Part shown: positions 11,371 to 24,289 of the stretch, in pieces
Layout: each line of letters opens with the position of its first letter
Numbering within the stretch: the stretch's first letter is position 1
Source: Uloborus plumipes
Lineage: Eukaryota > Arthropoda > Arachnida > Araneae > Uloboridae
DNA: 64,000 nucleotides
Assembly: GCA_038373865.1 (NCBI GenBank)
Contig: JAXGGA010000456.1
Coordinates: 163,025 to 227,024 of the forward strand
Reading direction: 5' to 3'
Program-made: the position numbers and the translations under genes
The notes under the pieces: generated by a model
What the model was told of the DNA's origin: nothing
What the model saw: only the letters and a program-made list of their open reading frames with translations
The model's database searches: none

Positions 11371-13382
11371 TATCGTAAAATACTAAAGCGTCTTTAGTAC
11401 TAAATGAAAGCTTTTCCAAAAGCGGAAATTGCTTCAATATGGAAAGTACAACGGCTGGACCTGAAATTTTTTTTAAAGTTGTCAATGCTTAATTGCTGAA
11501 AAAATGAACGAGTTTCACCCTGCTTCCCAATTCTAAATGTCAAACTAATGAAACCTCTCTTATAAGAGCAAAATCTCAACATTTTAATAAATAACACTTA
11601 GTCAAAGGAAATGTTCCAAAATAACAGGCGTCAAACGTTTAACTTAGGTAGAGAACAGTCTTAAGATGTTACACAGTACAATTTTGTTGCTTTTAACTTT
11701 TGTTTCGGAATTTTATTTTTAGGGAGAAATGTCAGAAAATTGATAATAAATTGAATATTTCATCATTAAATGCAACACAACAAAGAGGGGCTAAGGTTTA
11801 AATGCAATTATTTTTTTACGATTCGATTGGATATTGGAATTTTCTATTGATAATTTAGCTTCAGAAAGACACGATCAGAGAATATTTATTATCAAGCTGA
11901 ATTTAATTGAGTTTAACCGAAACTTTTCCCTATTAAAAGCGCCGAAATTAATTATCTACTTAAAGCAAATATTTTATAAGGCGTTCATATTTACATTTTT
12001 TTTTAATTTTGAGACAAAACTCTCAATTCGTGAATAGCTTTCTCAAGACAATTGCCCATTTCATGAGCAACGTACAATATTTACCTTTAAGAATTAGATT
12101 ATCTAATTAGAATGAGATGGAAGGCTGATTGAAAGAAAACTATTTGCCGAATTATGCGTTTAACACATCGACAAAAGTCACTAAGATGATCAATGGTGAG
12201 GATATTGAATTTTGTCGAGATAACTTATTCTTACTTTTCAGTAATAAGAAGAAATATAATGAAATGCATCGTCACAAAAATCAAATATGCTGATTACTAC
12301 AATAACTAATTGAATTGAAACTTATCTTGGTATACCTAACAATAGTTGCTTCCTAGATATTTTTTAAATGTTAAATATAGGGTTCTCAGTTCATTCCTAA
12401 GCATCTTGTTCAAAACATGCTGTTAACGTCAAAGCCGGTGTTAAGCAAATAACTTTTCAAATCATGTGAAATATCTATGACACACGTAAACAAAGACCAC
12501 AAGTAAATACGTATTTCAAAATGCAGTTTATGTGTTTAACAATTTTATGTTTTTAGTGATTTTAAGATCCTTCGAATATATTGCTTGTTCTTCTCTTTAA
12601 AATAAATAAGCTTTTTAATCAGAGAATATGTAATTTGTCATGTATATTTTTAAAAACTCATTGTTAGTTTTTTTAGTAGATTTTTTGGAATTAATTCGGT
12701 TCAACTGGGCATTGACAGTTGAACTTTCGGCGTTACAAGGACTCTTTATTTAGCGTTTAGAAATTTAAGTGCACAGCATAACTTTCTCTTACAGACTTAC
12801 ACAGTCAAAAAATTTTTGTTCGAATACTTCAAATGTGCTAGTTTGTCACATAACTCAATTTCCGTGAGTAAAAAAGGTTTATTATGACAAATGAAAAACA
12901 TACTTACAATTAATCGGCTTCTTATAACAGATAGAGCGTTCTTTTATCGTAATTCTAATCCGATTGATTCAAAAGTTTCTTTTTTGTTTCGTGTTGTAAC
13001 TAAAACCACTTGCAAACAATTTCAGTTTTTGATTTTTTTTTCACCTTAATACGTCACTTTTTGCCAATCTGCAGTTAGTGGAGCAGGCTTTAATCAAGCA
13101 TGAACGTAGTCATATGTCTCTAAATCGTTCATTATTTTGTTACTAATAAATTAGCATGAACTTAGTAGACACAAAAACAAAATGTAAAACCTATGTGCTT
13201 TATTCCCAGTGAGAAGTCACTATACATTTCATCAAGGTGCACACCACTACAAATCTCAGTCCTTTTGCTCATAGTACGGATTAAAAGTACCCGATCAAAT
13301 GAGAAGTATTTATCGCAGCTGAAAGATGCTTCAATTATATGCTCAATAAAGAGATGAAGCGCTCTATTCAGAGCAGAATAAA
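11371..13382. other. AT-rich stretch, no gene seen
   Basis: No transposon ends were recognised. A 69-nt plus-strand interval at 12795-12863 has a good acceptor (TTTCTCTTACAG) and a GTGAGT donor, but two frames are open and the composition is AT-driven, so it is only noted. Confidence 0.4.
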
Positions 13383-13395
13383 AGGTCAAAGGTCA
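13383..13395 (+). promoter_or_regulatory. Perfect DR1 nuclear-receptor site
   Basis: AGGTCA-A-AGGTCA is an exact direct repeat with 1-bp spacing. This is the consensus site for HNF4, RXR/USP heterodimers and COUP-TF type receptors. It lies 63 bp from a minus-strand exon candidate, on that exon's downstream (intron) side. A match of this length is rare but possible by chance in 64 kb; function is inference. Confidence 0.35.
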
Positions 13396-13457
13396 GTACT
13401 TTTCCCCAATCTCGTGTTCCTTTGATGAACGCAGTTTTCGAAAGGATTCAAACATAC

Positions 13458-13540
13458 CTCATGGTAGGGTAATGGATGGGAGAAGCGTAAAGGCTTTGTT
13501 TTTCTTCGGAGCCAACAGTAAAAACGTGCTCCCGCTCTCG
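13458..13540 (-). CDS. Candidate internal exon, unknown protein
   Basis: On the minus strand an acceptor (TTAATCCTCAG) precedes 83 nt that are open in one frame, reading REREHVFTVGSEEKQSLYAS and then PIHYPTM. A donor GAG/GTATGTTT follows. The segment is much richer in GC than its surroundings, which favours coding, and an in-frame TAG lies just upstream of the acceptor, so splicing would be required. The exon starts in phase 0 and ends with two spare bases. No family is recognised and no partner exon was identified, so this remains a candidate only. Confidence 0.27.
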
Positions 13541-13637
13541 CTGAGGATTAATTCTCTACGTACGTTGAATTGTAAGATGCTCTAGTTGATCCCAAAGGAA
13601 AAGGATCCGTTTCAAAAAAATTTTATTAACGTTTCAG

Positions 13638-14119
13638 AACGATGGAGAGCGGAAGTGAGAGGGGGAAATCGGAATCTATTATCAAGTGTGTGACCGAGAC
13701 AGTTGTGATTTTTTTTCTTCAATTGTTTCTTGACAACGTTGAGAACAAAGTGGTTGATTGTTAGCATAAAGTTGCACTTAATCAACAATTAAGGGATCTG
13801 TGGATAGGTGCAACTGTCTTAAAACACAACACAAGAAAATGGTTTCAAATGCTTATTGAATGTTTAGATTTTGAACGATGGAGAGCGGAAGGGAGAGGGG
13901 GAAATCGGTCCCAGGAATATATTATCAATTGATTAGAACGAGACAGTTTTGATTTTTATTTCTCAATCGTTTCTTGACAACTTTAGGAACAAAGGGGTTG
14001 ATTGTTAATGTAAAGTTGCACCTAAGCAACAATTAAGGGATCTGTGGATAGATGCAACTGTCTTAAAACGCAACACATAAAATGGTTTCAAATGCTTATT
14101 GAACGCTTTTTAGATTTTG
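13638..14119. repeat. Two-copy tandem duplication, 236-bp unit
   Basis: Copy one is at 13638-13873 and copy two at 13874-14119, head to tail, both starting AACGATGGAGAGCGGAAG. They align over the full unit with scattered substitutions and small indels. Landmarks shared include TCTTGACAAC, GGTTGATTGTTA and GGGATCTGTGGATAG. No coding potential is evident. Confidence 0.85.
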
Positions 14120-17100
14120 AAATGCTTTTCGTAAATTTAACTAATATAGTAGGTTAAAAAAAGAGAGAAGAGATGTATCAGAAAATTTTAAGCATTTTAA
14201 ATTTAAATTTTCATTTCAGTTTGCATTTATTTAGGGTGGAATAAGATTTTAGCTATATTCACAGCCTAGTATAACAGTTACAGTGTTCTGTTCAAATTAT
14301 TATTTTTTAAAATAGCTTTAATCAAATTCATTTCATGAAGAAGGAAAATTTTGTGTGATTTAAATATATAGTGGATAGCTACATATGTAAGTCTATTTAG
14401 CTTAAAAGCAAAATTTTTTCACTTGCTATGACTGAAATCGTGAAGCTAAAAATTTTGATTAAAGCACATAAAGCCCCCATAAATCTGTTGAAAGCGAACT
14501 CAGCTATGTTTACACAGTGCACACAAACTGAGGCTGATTGAAGCACTAACATGTCTTAAAATGTCACTATAAATAACTGATTAGTACGATAACAAACTGA
14601 AGACCTGATTATCTTTTTTTAATATTCCTATATAATAATGAACTTTCTTGCTGAAAACAGGTTAGTATATTATTTTTTATTCTTACGTGAAATGCTACCT
14701 GCGGTGTCTTTGAAACAATAATTAGCTGTCAAAAGAAATATTACCTTTATAATTAGTTTGACGATAATTTAAAATTCAAGACAAACTATAAGATGAAATG
14801 AATGCTAATTAAATTATCTTTCTTTTAGGGTTGAGTTTGATTTTAAAAGTGAAATTCTTCTAATGCTTCAGAAATCGTATACCAGGAAGAATAATAATTA
14901 TTCTTTTAAATTCTCACGGACAAGTTAATTAGCTAAATTTTAACAGGAAAATTATATTTAATAACTTTAGAAACACCATCTGGCTTCCGTATTTAAGACC
15001 ATGCTCCGTTTTTTATCAGATGGACGTCAGATTTTTTATATTAGGTACGATTATTAAAATCACGAAGTCTTGAATATAAAATTTTGATCAAGAAAGTTGA
15101 AATTCAATTTTTGCTGTTCGTACGATGCGAATTTAAATTTAAATTATTGTAACAAAAATACTCTATTCATAATAAACATAAATTCTGTTTTCAATAAAAC
15201 AAAAATAAAGAACATAATTCTCAAAAATACGAAATTGCTTTTGTTTGTGTTTCATCTTCAAAATCATTGGCGGCCTAGACAAATTGCTAGATTTGGAAGA
15301 ATTGAGTCAACTATTTCCCATCTGTCTCTAATGCTTATTTTGTGTATCTGTTGCGCACATGAAATTTTTCATAATGAATTTCTTTGCAGTGAAAAAATAT
15401 AAATATTTTGTGATTTAGAGTCACATACGGGATATTCAATAGCAAGATACAGTGGAAGGACCCTTAAGCAATTACTTAATCTGATTTCTTTTTTTGCATG
15501 TGAGAGCTATAAAAAACCGAAATATGTAGACATTGAAAAAAAATATTACCTGTTGAAAGATATTTTCTATATCAGAAATTTTATTTTGAGGGGGCTGAGT
15601 TTTTGAACTTGCAATCCTTTAATTCATTGGATTTCCAAAAGGTATTTAAAAACTTTTCCAGAGATGACTTACCTGAAAAATAAAAAGCAATCTATTAGAT
15701 ACATTAAAAATATTAATAATACTAATATTTATAAACGACGGGAATAAGTACTGTGAAAAAGTTATCAAGAAATTGTTTCATAAAAATGTACCGGAACGTA
15801 GGTTAAAAATATCAGGGTTTTGTTTGCCCCTAGGTAATTGCTTCCTATCTGACTAAACTGCATTTAACACACAAACCTGTATCACGTGGAGCGTGGTATT
15901 ATTTACAACTTAATATTTTTTTCGCTTTTGCAAACAAAATAAATCTTTCAACTCAAAGAAATGAAAGGACCCACTTTCTGCTTTTTGGATAAATGAAATG
16001 ATTTCAAGTTTCAAAATGCTTCGTCCGTGTATTCGGCTCACATAATACAGAAAAATACTTTAATATTTCCTTTTGTAAATGACCATAAAATAATACTTTC
16101 ATTTGGTAAAATCAATATCTGCAAGAGTTATTGATATTACCGCTTAGCCAAAAATCGGGCACCTGCAGAAATCGTAAACGCAAGTTGACAACAAATGAAG
16201 ATGAACAATATAAAAAAGCGCAATAGTAAACTCCTAAATTGTTAGGAAGTAATAAAATCAGACGAATATTTTTGAGTCACGAAAGTTAACGGAAACTACT
16301 TCTACTAAGATCTAAAGAGAGGCAGTAAATTTTAATGAACGTCAAAGAAATCTTTACATGTTCCAAAATTTTGCCAAAACAAGTTCTTCTGATGTCCATT
16401 TTGAGCAAGTATTAAAATACTACACTTTATTTGATTCCCAAACACCTTGAGTTTTTACTTTTATGGTTTATGTCAGTGAATGATTTTGAAGTGAATGAAT
16501 GAGGGAATATGACTTCTTTATAGCGTCTAACATTGGTGCGCAAGCATGTTTTAGTTAATATGACATGAATTACTTTCATGAATATGCATTGATTCTGAAT
16601 AATCTGCTGCATGTCTCAACAATTGCAAAACAAAAACTAAAAAAACGCAAGTTCAAGAGGTTTCGTTCTCATCATCTTTAACGAAAACGAAAAAAAGAAC
16701 GAAAAATATTTTTTTAAGTGCTTTATGTGATAAGTTAAATATAAAACAAAAGCCAGAGTACTGACAAAATATAAACTAGTCGCCTAACACTTTTAAGAAC
16801 CATGCGACGCATGTTTCACTAAGTTAACTATCGAATTCAAATAATTCAAAAAAATATTGTTCCCATGTTACTGAGACATCAGAATCCTAATTTCAGCAAA
16901 AAAGGGTTAAAGAAATATAAAAATATGTAAAATAAAAAACAGCGCACATTCAGTAGATCTGCATTTATACTCTCACACTTCTACTTTTAGTAAAAATTCC
17001 TTTTTAATTGAAGATTAAGCTTAGGCAATGTCATTAATTATTCTGAAATATACGAGTTAAATAATAAATAATTAAAAGTTCAGAAAAGTTGCATCTCAGA

Positions 17101-17179
17101 CACACACGTTTCATCCATTTGCGCAAAATCTACTGAACCATTTCACAACAGACCTCATTATTTAATAGTTTGATGCAAG
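14120..17179. other. AT-rich stretch, no gene seen
   Basis: No TIR, RNA gene or convincing exon. A minus-strand TTTTTATTTTTCAG acceptor near 15675 opens a 29-codon frame, but its composition is AT-driven and it was not accepted. Confidence 0.4.
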
Positions 17180-17805
17180 GAAGCTGAGTCGGAGGACAAA
17201 TGAACGACTCCGCTTGAGTTCCGACTCCTGCAGTTTTGGAGAATTCAACTCCGACTCTTTTACCCTAAAACAGTCCGAATCTGTCTCTATGATTTCGATT
17301 CTAAATCCACAGCCTGACAGAGATCTCAGACGGACTCGGGGGATTTGACCCCAACTCTAATGCTCTGCAAAAATAGATGTTGTTTTTACAGTATAATACA
17401 GCTAATTTTAGAGTAACAAACTATAAAAATAGCTAATTTTACAGTAACAAACTGTAAAAATAGCTAATTTTACAGTAACAAACTGTAAAATTGCTGCTTC
17501 ACAGTAAAAAAACTTTAAAATTGATAATTTTACAATTTATTACGGTGAACTGTACAGTTTCAAACTGGAACCTCTGCTGCCAGTATTATACTGTTGTTTT
17601 TACAGTATAATGCAGCTAATTTTGGGGTAATAATCTGTAAAATTGTGGTAATTAACTGTAAAATTGTTAGTTTTACAGTTTATTACTGTGTATTTTACAG
17701 TTTTAAACTGGAACCTCTGCTACCAGTATTATACTGGAAAAACAACAGTTTATTTTTCCAGTGTACATTTGAAGTCTTGGACTCCCGACTCCGACTCCAC
17801 AGTTT
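17180..17805. repeat. Degenerate TCCGACTCC repeat, split by an insertion
   Basis: Degenerate copies of GACTCC/TCCGACTCC run from about 17187 to 17355 and resume at 17778-17803 (GACTCCCGACTCCGACTCC). The interval between is the ACTGTAAAA element at 17365-17763. The simplest reading is one diverged short tandem array broken by that insertion. Confidence 0.6.
17365..17763. mobile_element. ACTGTAAAA-rich element, copy 1
   Basis: The ends are inverted copies: left CTGCAAAAATAG then GTTGTTTTTACAGTATAATA; right, read inward, CACTGGAAAAATAAACTG then the same GTTGTTTTT motif. A block GAACCTCTGCTGCCAGTATT flanks the interior, which is made of units of ACAGTAATAAACTGTAAAAT type, themselves close to palindromic. 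Three more copies are in this window (28604, 51862, 54576). No protein is encoded. The superfamily is unassigned. Confidence 0.7.
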
Positions 17806-19250
17806 TGGTTTATGTATAAAAATATTACACACTATGCTGCAAATCGTACGGTCCTTAGAGGATTAAAAATGAATTTAAATAGTATTCATGAAAAATTTCC
17901 ATCAACTTTAGCTGAAAAAGTGAAAAAGAACACAATGTTTAAACAAATGTTCGCTGTAATTTATTTGAAGGTTTTCTCTCTGAATGAACTGGAGTTTTAC
18001 AGCAACGACGGCGGTAGCCTTAAATTCCATCAATCTTATTTTTGAGGTCCTAGGGTATCTTTGAACATTTTAGGGGTGGACTCGAGCAATTCATCATGAG
18101 TCAGACGTTTATCTTGGCTAAAGTGCACATCCTCTTCCAAGAGGATTTAGTCTTATCACGGTTAGATCGATTGTTTGTGAGATTAGCAAGAGGAGGGAGA
18201 ATTAATGTCTTCTGGTTTTTCATTTCTTGAGGAATTTACTTTATTATTTATTGAATGAGTGTGCATTTCTCAAATATTTAAGTCTCCCATTGTCCAGTAA
18301 GTTCAATAATGAAATGAACGACTTTAGCAAATTAATTAGAGCATTATTCACGAGGCGAGACATCAACATAAGGAATATTTCTTATCAAACAATAAAAGTA
18401 TTGAGAGCATTGCATTGGACATTTAAGAAATATGAATTATTTTAAAAGAGTTGAAGCACTTAATTGCAGCATATTTACATAATTATAGAATTATGTACGT
18501 ATATAAATGCTAAGTTAGTTACATAATATTGAAAAGCATTGCAGACTACAAAACGTTTTAAATTTAAAGTTATACACAATTTAAAATGCAAATACTGTTT
18601 TAAACAAATATAAAAATATTGCTGTCATTCAGAGTAACTTTAATCCCTAATTTCTCTATTTTAAAGGACTACATTCACATTTTAGTAGTTTTATTTTATC
18701 TGTTGGCCTAAAAGGAAAGAAAAATAATTGAAACTAATCATACTGTAACATCACTAAAAAAAGAAAGAGTTTAGGAAGTTTTGAAGTTGCTGTATGCAAG
18801 ATGCTTTTAAGTAGCCACTTTGCTATGATCGAGAGAGCGGTTCCCTCATAGACAACATTTTAAAAGTAAAACACGTCACCTGCTGCATAAAATAAAACTA
18901 AAACGCAAATGAAATTTAAGGACTGGGGACTTTAAAGTTTGGGAAATCATGTTCAACTGCTTGTTTTAGCACCTTAACTTTCAGCACAGTTGAAAACTTC
19001 TTCTAGATGAATTATTACTTAATACTCTTTCAGAAAAATATTTAGTTATAACCGATACTGCAGATTTCAAGGAGATTGATTATGTTAAGAATTACTTATT
19101 CTTAACATAATTTCTAGAGAAAAGATCCATATTTGTATGTAAGACGTTTATGTAAAGCCTGAATACACTATTTTAAAATTACTTTATTAATTAAAGAAAC
19201 TTTTGACGTAGACGAAACATTGCTAAGCTCACTTTTATGTCATGTCTATT
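17806..19250. other. No supported gene; hairpin at 19079-19111
   Basis: Short open frames occur on the plus strand at 17812-18045 and 18227-18445, in different frames, without recognisable domains. A perfect hairpin lies at 19079-19111: 14-bp arms ATTATGTTAAGAAT with a 5-nt loop. Its role is unknown. Confidence 0.35.
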
Positions 19251-19254
19251 TTAA

Positions 19255-19473
19255 CCCATTAATACCTGACATTTTTTTTCCAAAGATATTTTGTATACTG
19301 GTTACACGGCTACAGAGCACACTTTGCAATGATTATGTGCTACAATCTGTTAATAGTAAATTGAAATTACACCAAAGTAATGATTGAACACTATTATTTC
19401 GTTGAAAAGTTCATTTTTGGTAAATTCAAACTTTTTGGACCGTCCCTAAAAAGGGACGCTAGGCATTAATGGG
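19255..19473. mobile_element. piggyBac-like MITE, copy 1 (short form)
   Basis: TTAA flanks both ends (19251-19254 and 19474-19477). The ends are CCCATTAATACCTGACATTT and, from the right, CCCATTAATGCCTAGC. TTAA targets with CCC-starting TIRs are the piggyBac hallmark. A subterminal hairpin CGTCCCT-AAAA-AGGGACG sits at 19441-19458. A longer copy at 33790-34299 shows that this one has lost about 290 bp internally. Confidence 0.8.
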
Positions 19474-19477
19474 TTAA

Positions 19478-21441
19478 TTGCCTTTAAAAACATCTGAGTT
19501 TTTTATAATACTTTTAGCTAATGCATCTACTGAAAAACTAATTAGGAGCAATTATTTCAAAAAAGAATAAAATTAACATTCGTCGAATAAGTTTCTTTGG
19601 GATTGTTCAGTGAGTTTGGTATTTGGATTTACCAGCACAGGCATGCTCTCAACTCTTTTAGAAAGAAAGCTGCAGACTTGCATTTCTGGCATGGGAGATG
19701 GCATGGGAGAGACTAAAAACAGATATCAGGCAGCAGATTCAGAACTAATTTCAGAAAAGTCTTTGCTTTTCTAAGTGAAAATAAATTTCGAGTGGTAAAA
19801 AAAATCAAACATGATGCGTTAAAAAGAAACAGTGATAAATTTGGAAGAAATAAATCCAACACTGTTTTATCATTTGAAGATCACGCAAATTTTATAAATC
19901 GTTGCGTAAAGTATAGTTTAGATATGAAAACAGATCAAAATAATTTATTATTTCAATAAATTTGAACTTTTTTCCTCTGTGTCACACTTCACCTTACCCC
20001 CTTCCAACTTTGTCACAGGTCATGCCATTTCTCAAAAGCATATTGTCATAAAAATACGTGATTTCACACGTCTTTTCACCCTCTAACTTGTGTCAATAAA
20101 TAAATAAATGAACACATGAATAAAAAAATAAAGCATAAATAAAAAAAAATAAATAATAAATAAATAAATAAATAAATGCATAAATAAATGCATAAATAAA
20201 TAAATAAATAAATGAATAAATAACAAACAAACAAATAATAAATAAAAAAATAAATAAATGCATAAATAACAAACAAACAAACAAATAAATAAATAAATAA
20301 AATAAATAAAAATAAAATAAATTCACAATTTCATAATTCCTCCCCTCCCGCCCTCCCTCACATCTTGAAGCATGAGATCATTATGAAATTTTAATGTTAT
20401 GGCTATAAGCTAGAAGATAGTTAGAACAGAATTTCTTTTATACACACACATTTAGTAACATCATCTGAAGAAACGAGTCCAAAAAACTGCAATAATTTTT
20501 AGTCCACAAATTTTATGCATTACAGATGTTTTATTTTCAGCTTAGGAACACAATTGGTTTCACAAAATAAATTCAATGAAAATAAATTTATTAGCACAAT
20601 CGGGAAAAAATGGTTTACCATTCTTGCAAAAACACCTGTTACTCTTTCCCAATACTCAGATCATTTTTCAGGGTCTCACGCGCTTCTGAGCAATCAATGA
20701 AATCGTTAACTTCGTGGCGAACCCTTGGATTGTAGGACGGTAAAAGGCACTTAGCGAAAAGCATTCACGTCGAAATTGTCATTACTCTAAATGGTTTAAC
20801 AAATGAAAACTAAAGTGTAAAATAATAATATTTAATTATTCCCCATTGGTAGTGTACATTGCTGTCGTTGTTATAAATGTTTTTAGGAGCCGTATGTCTT
20901 ATAGGGACAAATAAACAGAAAAAAAATCGTTAAACAATTTAAAGCGTAAAGTGCAGTTGTTCCTCAACATAGGTTTATGCTGATGCATGGCATTTAATGC
21001 ACAACAAAAGTTATATTTTTAACATAAAATTCATTGAACTAAAAGACCAGTATTACCATTGTCTGTATTGTTCTCCTGTTATTTGCAAGTGCAATGTAAA
21101 ATATTTTGATTTCGGTATGAAGTTTTGAATCTTATTGCTTTTTATAACATGGAAAAAAAATTAATGTATCCTGTACCGGACCCCGGTGGGCAATAAGAGC
21201 ATTCTAAAGCATCCAATGAAATCACTTTAAACTTGTACTTTTTATAAATAACCCCCTTCAATTCCTCTTGCGCTAAAGGGGCGCTGAAAAACTTATACTC
21301 GTAAAGGAACAGCAGCTGTAAAAAGGTAGAAAATCATTGATTTATAATAATATGAATAAAATATAATGATAGAAACCGTTATTTCATACTTCTAGAGCAT
21401 TACAACTCAAACTAAAAATATCGGTTTTGCTGAAAAACATT
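19478..21441. other. AT-rich stretch with AAATAAAT array
   Basis: A long (AAAT)n/(AAATAAAC)n array occupies about 20095-20325. The open frames across it on the minus strand are low-complexity artefacts of the repeat. No gene is seen in the remainder. Confidence 0.6.
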
Positions 21442-21581
21442 CAGTCAACTCGCGATAATTCGAAGCTTTTTAATTCGAATATTTGTTTTGTCTCGAAGTT
21501 TTAAGGGGTCCCAATCTCTTGAAATGGCTTACCATAACTCGAACTACCAAAAACCCTTAGGGAGTCATCCAGAGTTGACTG
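21442..21581. mobile_element. Tigger/pogo-like MITE remnant
   Basis: The ends are CAGTCAACTC on the left and its inverted copy GAGTTGACTG on the right, with an interior of ATAATTCGAA-type words. Short elements with CAGT-starting ends and CTCGATAATTCGAA interiors are commonly pogo/Tigger derivatives. The right flank is TA but the left is TT, so one side has decayed. Confidence 0.45.
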
Positions 21582-24287
21582 TATTGTATATAACTTAAAA
21601 TTGCTCTGGTTTTCTTAGACCGCTAGTTAGACAGTAACTTTCTTGCCCAACGCTTTGAAATACTTTTCAGTACCTAGATGTAGTGCAAAATAAATGATTG
21701 ACTTTAATTAGAAAAACATATTTTGTTGAGATATATTTAAATTTACCTTCTACGTTTTTTTCGGAATTTTACTACGGGTAGTTCTAACTTTTCTTTTCTT
21801 TTTTTTCCAATACGAAATGAAACTTTAATTACCCTGAATAATTTACCTATTTACGAAGCAATCTTCACCTTAAGACTTTTTCTTTTACAGATAACAGGGG
21901 AATGTGGTGCAAAAGGAAAGAGTTAAAATAACTTACATTTTTCAAGAAGAAAAATCGTTTCCATTATTTTTTTGAAAATTCCATTAACGAAATAAAGAGC
22001 GACGTGTTTTATGATAAACTTGAATTAAAAGAAACGTTTTCTACTTTTGACGGTAAATATGTATCTCAGAAAAAAAGTAACATTTTCACTATTTTTCCCA
22101 TGGGGAAAAGTAAAAAACTAAATATTCTCTAATGAAATATATAGTTGATTATTAAAACTAGTTTCGCCCAAATGAATTAGTAAGTAAATGAATTAATGAA
22201 CAAATAATGCAATAATGAATGAATAAATATATTAATTAATCAATTAATATATCAGAAAAAGTATATTTTAATTGAATAAAAGAGTGAATAAATAAAATTA
22301 AGCGAATAAAATTCACAAAGAAGTAAAGCAATAAATTAAAAATTGCAAATAATTTAATTAATTAATGAACAAGTACACAAAAAAGCAATTTTCTTTGCCT
22401 CATACACCTGACAATATGCACTAATATTTGAAGTAAAAATGCGCTTACTATTAACTAAAAAAATATGCACTGACATCAGTAGATCTCAATTAAGACTTAA
22501 AAAGTTAACAAAACGAAAAACTATGTCATTTTATATTAAAAACGTTTTTGATAAACTAGAAAATGCAACAATATATGCATGAAATTTTGAAAATGACGTA
22601 TTATATACCTTGATCTTTAAAGTTATTTATTTTTTCACTCTTATCCACTATATGCTTAAGAACATATATGAAATATTATTGCGCTGTAAACTGAAAATAT
22701 TTTACAATTTTAGTTTTCCCAGCTATTTTACTTTTCTCTACATCCTCTTATATGGATCCTCTTATATATCTTATATATCTTTGAAAAATTAAACTATGCA
22801 GTAGTCCTTAAAATTCAAAAACTATTTTTAAACTAATAAACACTGAACAATAATTGATAATGTAAAATATAAGTTTATTAATCTTGTAAGTATAGATAGC
22901 TCAGAGATAACGCAACTATTGATATGATTTTATGAAAAATAGATGGGGAGGGGGAACATATTCGAGTGCTTTCAGAATAAGCTTCTGTAAAAAATTATGA
23001 GTTATATCAGCAAAACTCTGAGCTCGCTAAAATTCAAGAGAAAAAAAATCAAGGGAAAAATAAAATGAAGTGCAAATTTGTTCTCTAAAATCAAGCTAGG
23101 TCCGTGCATTACAAATTTCAAGTTAAAGGTTGTTGATTTTCTAACGGTCATAGTAATGTGGCAAAATGGACGAAATCGGAATAAATGGGCCTTTTTATTG
23201 AAAAAGAGAACCCTTGACCTTCTATTAAATAGACTGTTAAAAAGAAGTTTAAAAAAGAAAGAAAAAATGCTCAATTACATGGGGGCTGTCTGCAAGTCAA
23301 ATTGTTGGATGTGCGCCAGATTACCTCAAATCTCTCCAACTAAGAATTCAGCTTGCCATTGAAGTTCTAACTGACGTGCATGAATGTCAGCTTTCATGCA
23401 TTGGTTTAACATTTTACATATTTTTTCTACATTCGCTTCTTCTTAATTAAATGTGTAGGCTATTTTTACCTCATTTTATGAATCAAAGGAATTGTCATTA
23501 AAAGTCCTGAGAGAGGCTATTAATATTATACGTTGCAGAAAATTAGTTCTCATTCCGAACATGCTGAAGTAGTAAATTCTGAAATGCAAAGCTGTAATTA
23601 TTTGAATATAAGATCAAGTTTAACAAACTATGTTCTCTATAAAAATAATTTCTTCCTCAGTGCGGGTTATTTTTGTTTTATGTTCAGCACTTCGAACATT
23701 TTCCTCTGTAAACGTATAAAGTGGGTTTTCGAGCTTAAGCTACTTTTCTTCCACGAGGAACTTTAATTTTATTTTAATGATGATATAAAACATAATTATT
23801 TTTGTATAAAATACAAATCTCAGACGTTTTTGCAAACAATCGTTTCTTGGAAAGTTGTGATATAACCTTCATTTTTGGAAGGATACATTTTTGCATTTGT
23901 ATGTTTGTTGTTCACGAGCTTTGTTGTCTTATGGTCACCCTTTTCTGCTCTTTTACTTATGCTAATGATAAAAAAAAAAAAAAAAACTCGCGCAGGAACT
24001 AGTGCCAAAAATACAACGCCAATGAATTAAGATCGCCAGTTATAAATATAATAAAATTATTAATAAATATTAATAAATATTTACTCCGATTTCAAAAACA
24101 TATCGAATTTTGTTTTTACTTAAAATCAAAAATTATATGGGGTTCTGAAAAAAAAACCGAAGGTTTAAATGGGTTTAATATACATACCACGCAATACTTT
24201 CGCCATAACATACAATTCAATGCAAATAAACATGATCAAAATAATGTCTGTTTCCTATTTCAGCGGGGAGGAACGTATTTTTATCTG
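21582..24287. other. AT-rich stretch, no gene seen
   Basis: Low-complexity AATGAATA-type sequence runs from about 22170 to 22380 and an A16 run lies near 23970. Modest open frames near 23000-23360 exist on both strands and have no recognisable domain. Confidence 0.45.
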
Positions 24288-24289
24288 TA

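Noticed and set aside
17812..18445. Two plus-strand frames of 77 and 72 codons, possibly one decayed gene
   Set aside because: They lie in different frames, have no known motif and no convincing splice linkage.
20076..20326. Overlapping minus-strand frames rich in Phe, Tyr, Ile and Leu
   Set aside because: Products of the AAATAAAT array in three frames; low complexity.
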